From the NCBI GenBank assembly GCA_035236585.1, contig CP141128.1, positions 38,608,684-38,672,683 of the forward strand: 64,000 nucleotides of DNA, written 5' to 3'. Numbering within the stretch: position 1 is the stretch's first letter; the number at the start of each line of letters is the position of its first letter. The notes beneath the pieces are model-generated. The model did no database searches. It was not told the DNA's origin and saw nothing but the letters and a program-made list of their open reading frames with translations. Source of the stretch: Warburgia ugandensis. Lineage: Eukaryota > Streptophyta > Magnoliopsida > Canellales > Canellaceae. Shown here piece after piece: positions 63,001 through 64,000 of the stretch. Made by a program: the position numbers and the translations under genes.

Positions 63001-63674
63001 TATCATAAACTTAGTACCTTTTCACAAGTCAATGGCCAACCGAACTTCCAAGCATAGCAACTGGTTGAACAATCCACATATATTGTATTAAACCAAACCC
63101 AACTTCATGAGTTTCTTGATTTTTAGAAAATTGAGTTTTCCAAAACCAACTCAATAAGTCATCTGATTTTTGAAACCCTTAGTTCTTTTGTCCCATTTTC
63201 AATGTGATTCTTACATATAATCATCACAATTAAGTTTCTTGTGAGTTTAATTACAACATCATAGAAGATCATATTTTTAATGATTTTCATAGTCAGATAA
63301 GATGAAAACAATCATATAATAGGAGTAATATAATAAACATAGCCTCATGGTTCAATTAAAATAAAATGCATGAGCATATATTTCATAACTTGACTATTAG
63401 TAATCACTTGTATATATATTAACCAAGAGCACATTTATTAAACAAGTAAACATCCATACACATCAAACAACAATTTCCATAACTTTGCATAAGACAACAA
63501 TTCACTATATCTTATAGCTATCCCACTCTTAGGGTATAAACACTATAGTATCATACACATGAGAAAAGTATATAGGGTGGTTGCCATAGCAATGCTATAA
63601 AAGTGACATTCTCATTATATATCTAACACCCAAAATTTCTATAAAAAAAAATGTTTATTTTCACCAAAGCTATC
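63001..63674. other. Unassigned AT-rich DNA
   Basis: This continues the locus interrupted at 53974. I see no gene, element end or conserved motif. The style resembles retroelement LTR or untranslated sequence, but I cannot place it. Confidence 0.45.
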
Positions 63675-63835
63675 ATTAGAAGCAAGTTAGCTCAACTAGT
63701 TGTAGAGTGGGTGCTAATGGCCTGAGACCGGTGTTCAAACCATTGAAATGATATACTAATTTGATTTTTTGGAGAAAAATGTAGTTCCCAGTAATAGGGA
63801 ATGTCCACGTACAATGAATCTCTAGTAAATAGAAA
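63675..63835 (+). mobile_element. Possible tRNA-derived SINE
   Basis: TAGCTCAACTAG at 63688-63699 fits the RNA polymerase III A box (TRGCNNAGYNGG) at 10 of 12 positions. GTTCAAACC at 63733-63741 fits the B box (GTTCRANNC). The spacing of about 45 bp is that of tRNA-derived SINEs. The sequence does not fold as a tRNA gene by inspection, and the 3' end is not defined, so the right limit is a guess. Confidence 0.45.
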
Positions 63836-63950
63836 AGGATAAGAATACGAAATAAAGAGTAGATAAGATAAGAATATGAGATAGGAGAGGAGAGGAAGGG
63901 GAGTCAACTAAAATTGGAAAAGGGGGGGAAGGAGAGAATACGTGAAAACA

Positions 63951-63953
<3 letters not shown>

Positions 63954-63995
<42 letters not shown>
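63954..63995. repeat. (GA)n microsatellite
   Basis: An uninterrupted GA tract of about 42 bp close to the end of the window. Confidence 0.95.
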
Positions 63996-63997
<2 letters not shown>

Positions 63998-64000
63998 TAA

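Overview
This window looks like intergenic, repeat-dense nuclear DNA from a large-genome flowering plant. Evidence: it is strongly AT-rich by eye, it has no open reading frame longer than about 175 codons, and I recognise no host gene. Most of the length belongs to long terminal repeats (LTRs) of Ty3/gypsy retrotransposons with plant-type ends and primer-binding sites, plus two decayed CACTA (En/Spm) DNA transposons of the plant Ulp1-carrying kind. I cannot name the species. Nothing here is bacterial: no operons, CRISPR arrays or rRNA.

Layout. 1-4829: unassigned DNA with a ~41-bp minisatellite (1496-2725) and a second degenerate tandem array (2726-3010). 4830-8318: a minus-strand LTR enlarged by a 787-bp tandem duplication. 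8319-9825: unassigned. 9826-36626: a minus-strand element X (outer LTRs 9826-12450 and 33945-36626). Its interior is split by two insertions: a very long plus-strand solo LTR (15596-21179, exact 5-bp target duplication) and a second element Y of the same family (21549-33619). One LTR of Y is itself split by another solo LTR (22860-25131). X and Y together show a non-autonomous family with ~2.6-kb LTRs, a ~4-4.5-kb interior, a short gag-like start and no pol that I can recognise.

36627-38139: unassigned. 38140-39975: left part of a CACTA element (copy A). About 39976-47922: a plus-strand Athila/Tat-type retroelement Z with 5' LTR, gag and CCHC zinc knuckle, interrupted by a Del/Tekay-type solo LTR (44420-47035) and then by a second CACTA element (copy B, from 47923 to about 51648-51775). 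51776-53838: a plus-strand LTR fragment of the X/Y family. 53975-62995: a complete-looking minus-strand Del/Tekay-type element with two ~2.7-kb LTRs and a 5-bp target duplication, but a short interior without recognisable pol. 62996-64000: unassigned DNA, a tRNA-derived SINE-like head and a (GA)n tract.

These sequences do not work together as a system; they record successive insertions. Relative order from nesting: X first, then Y and the 5.6-kb LTR into X, then the 2.3-kb LTR into Y; separately, Z, then the Tekay-type solo LTR and CACTA B into Z. I found no convincing new biological system. The most informative points are the giant solo LTR with its empty site preserved by a relative in the same window, the self-nesting of X and Y, and the two CACTA copies with independently placed but matching left ends.
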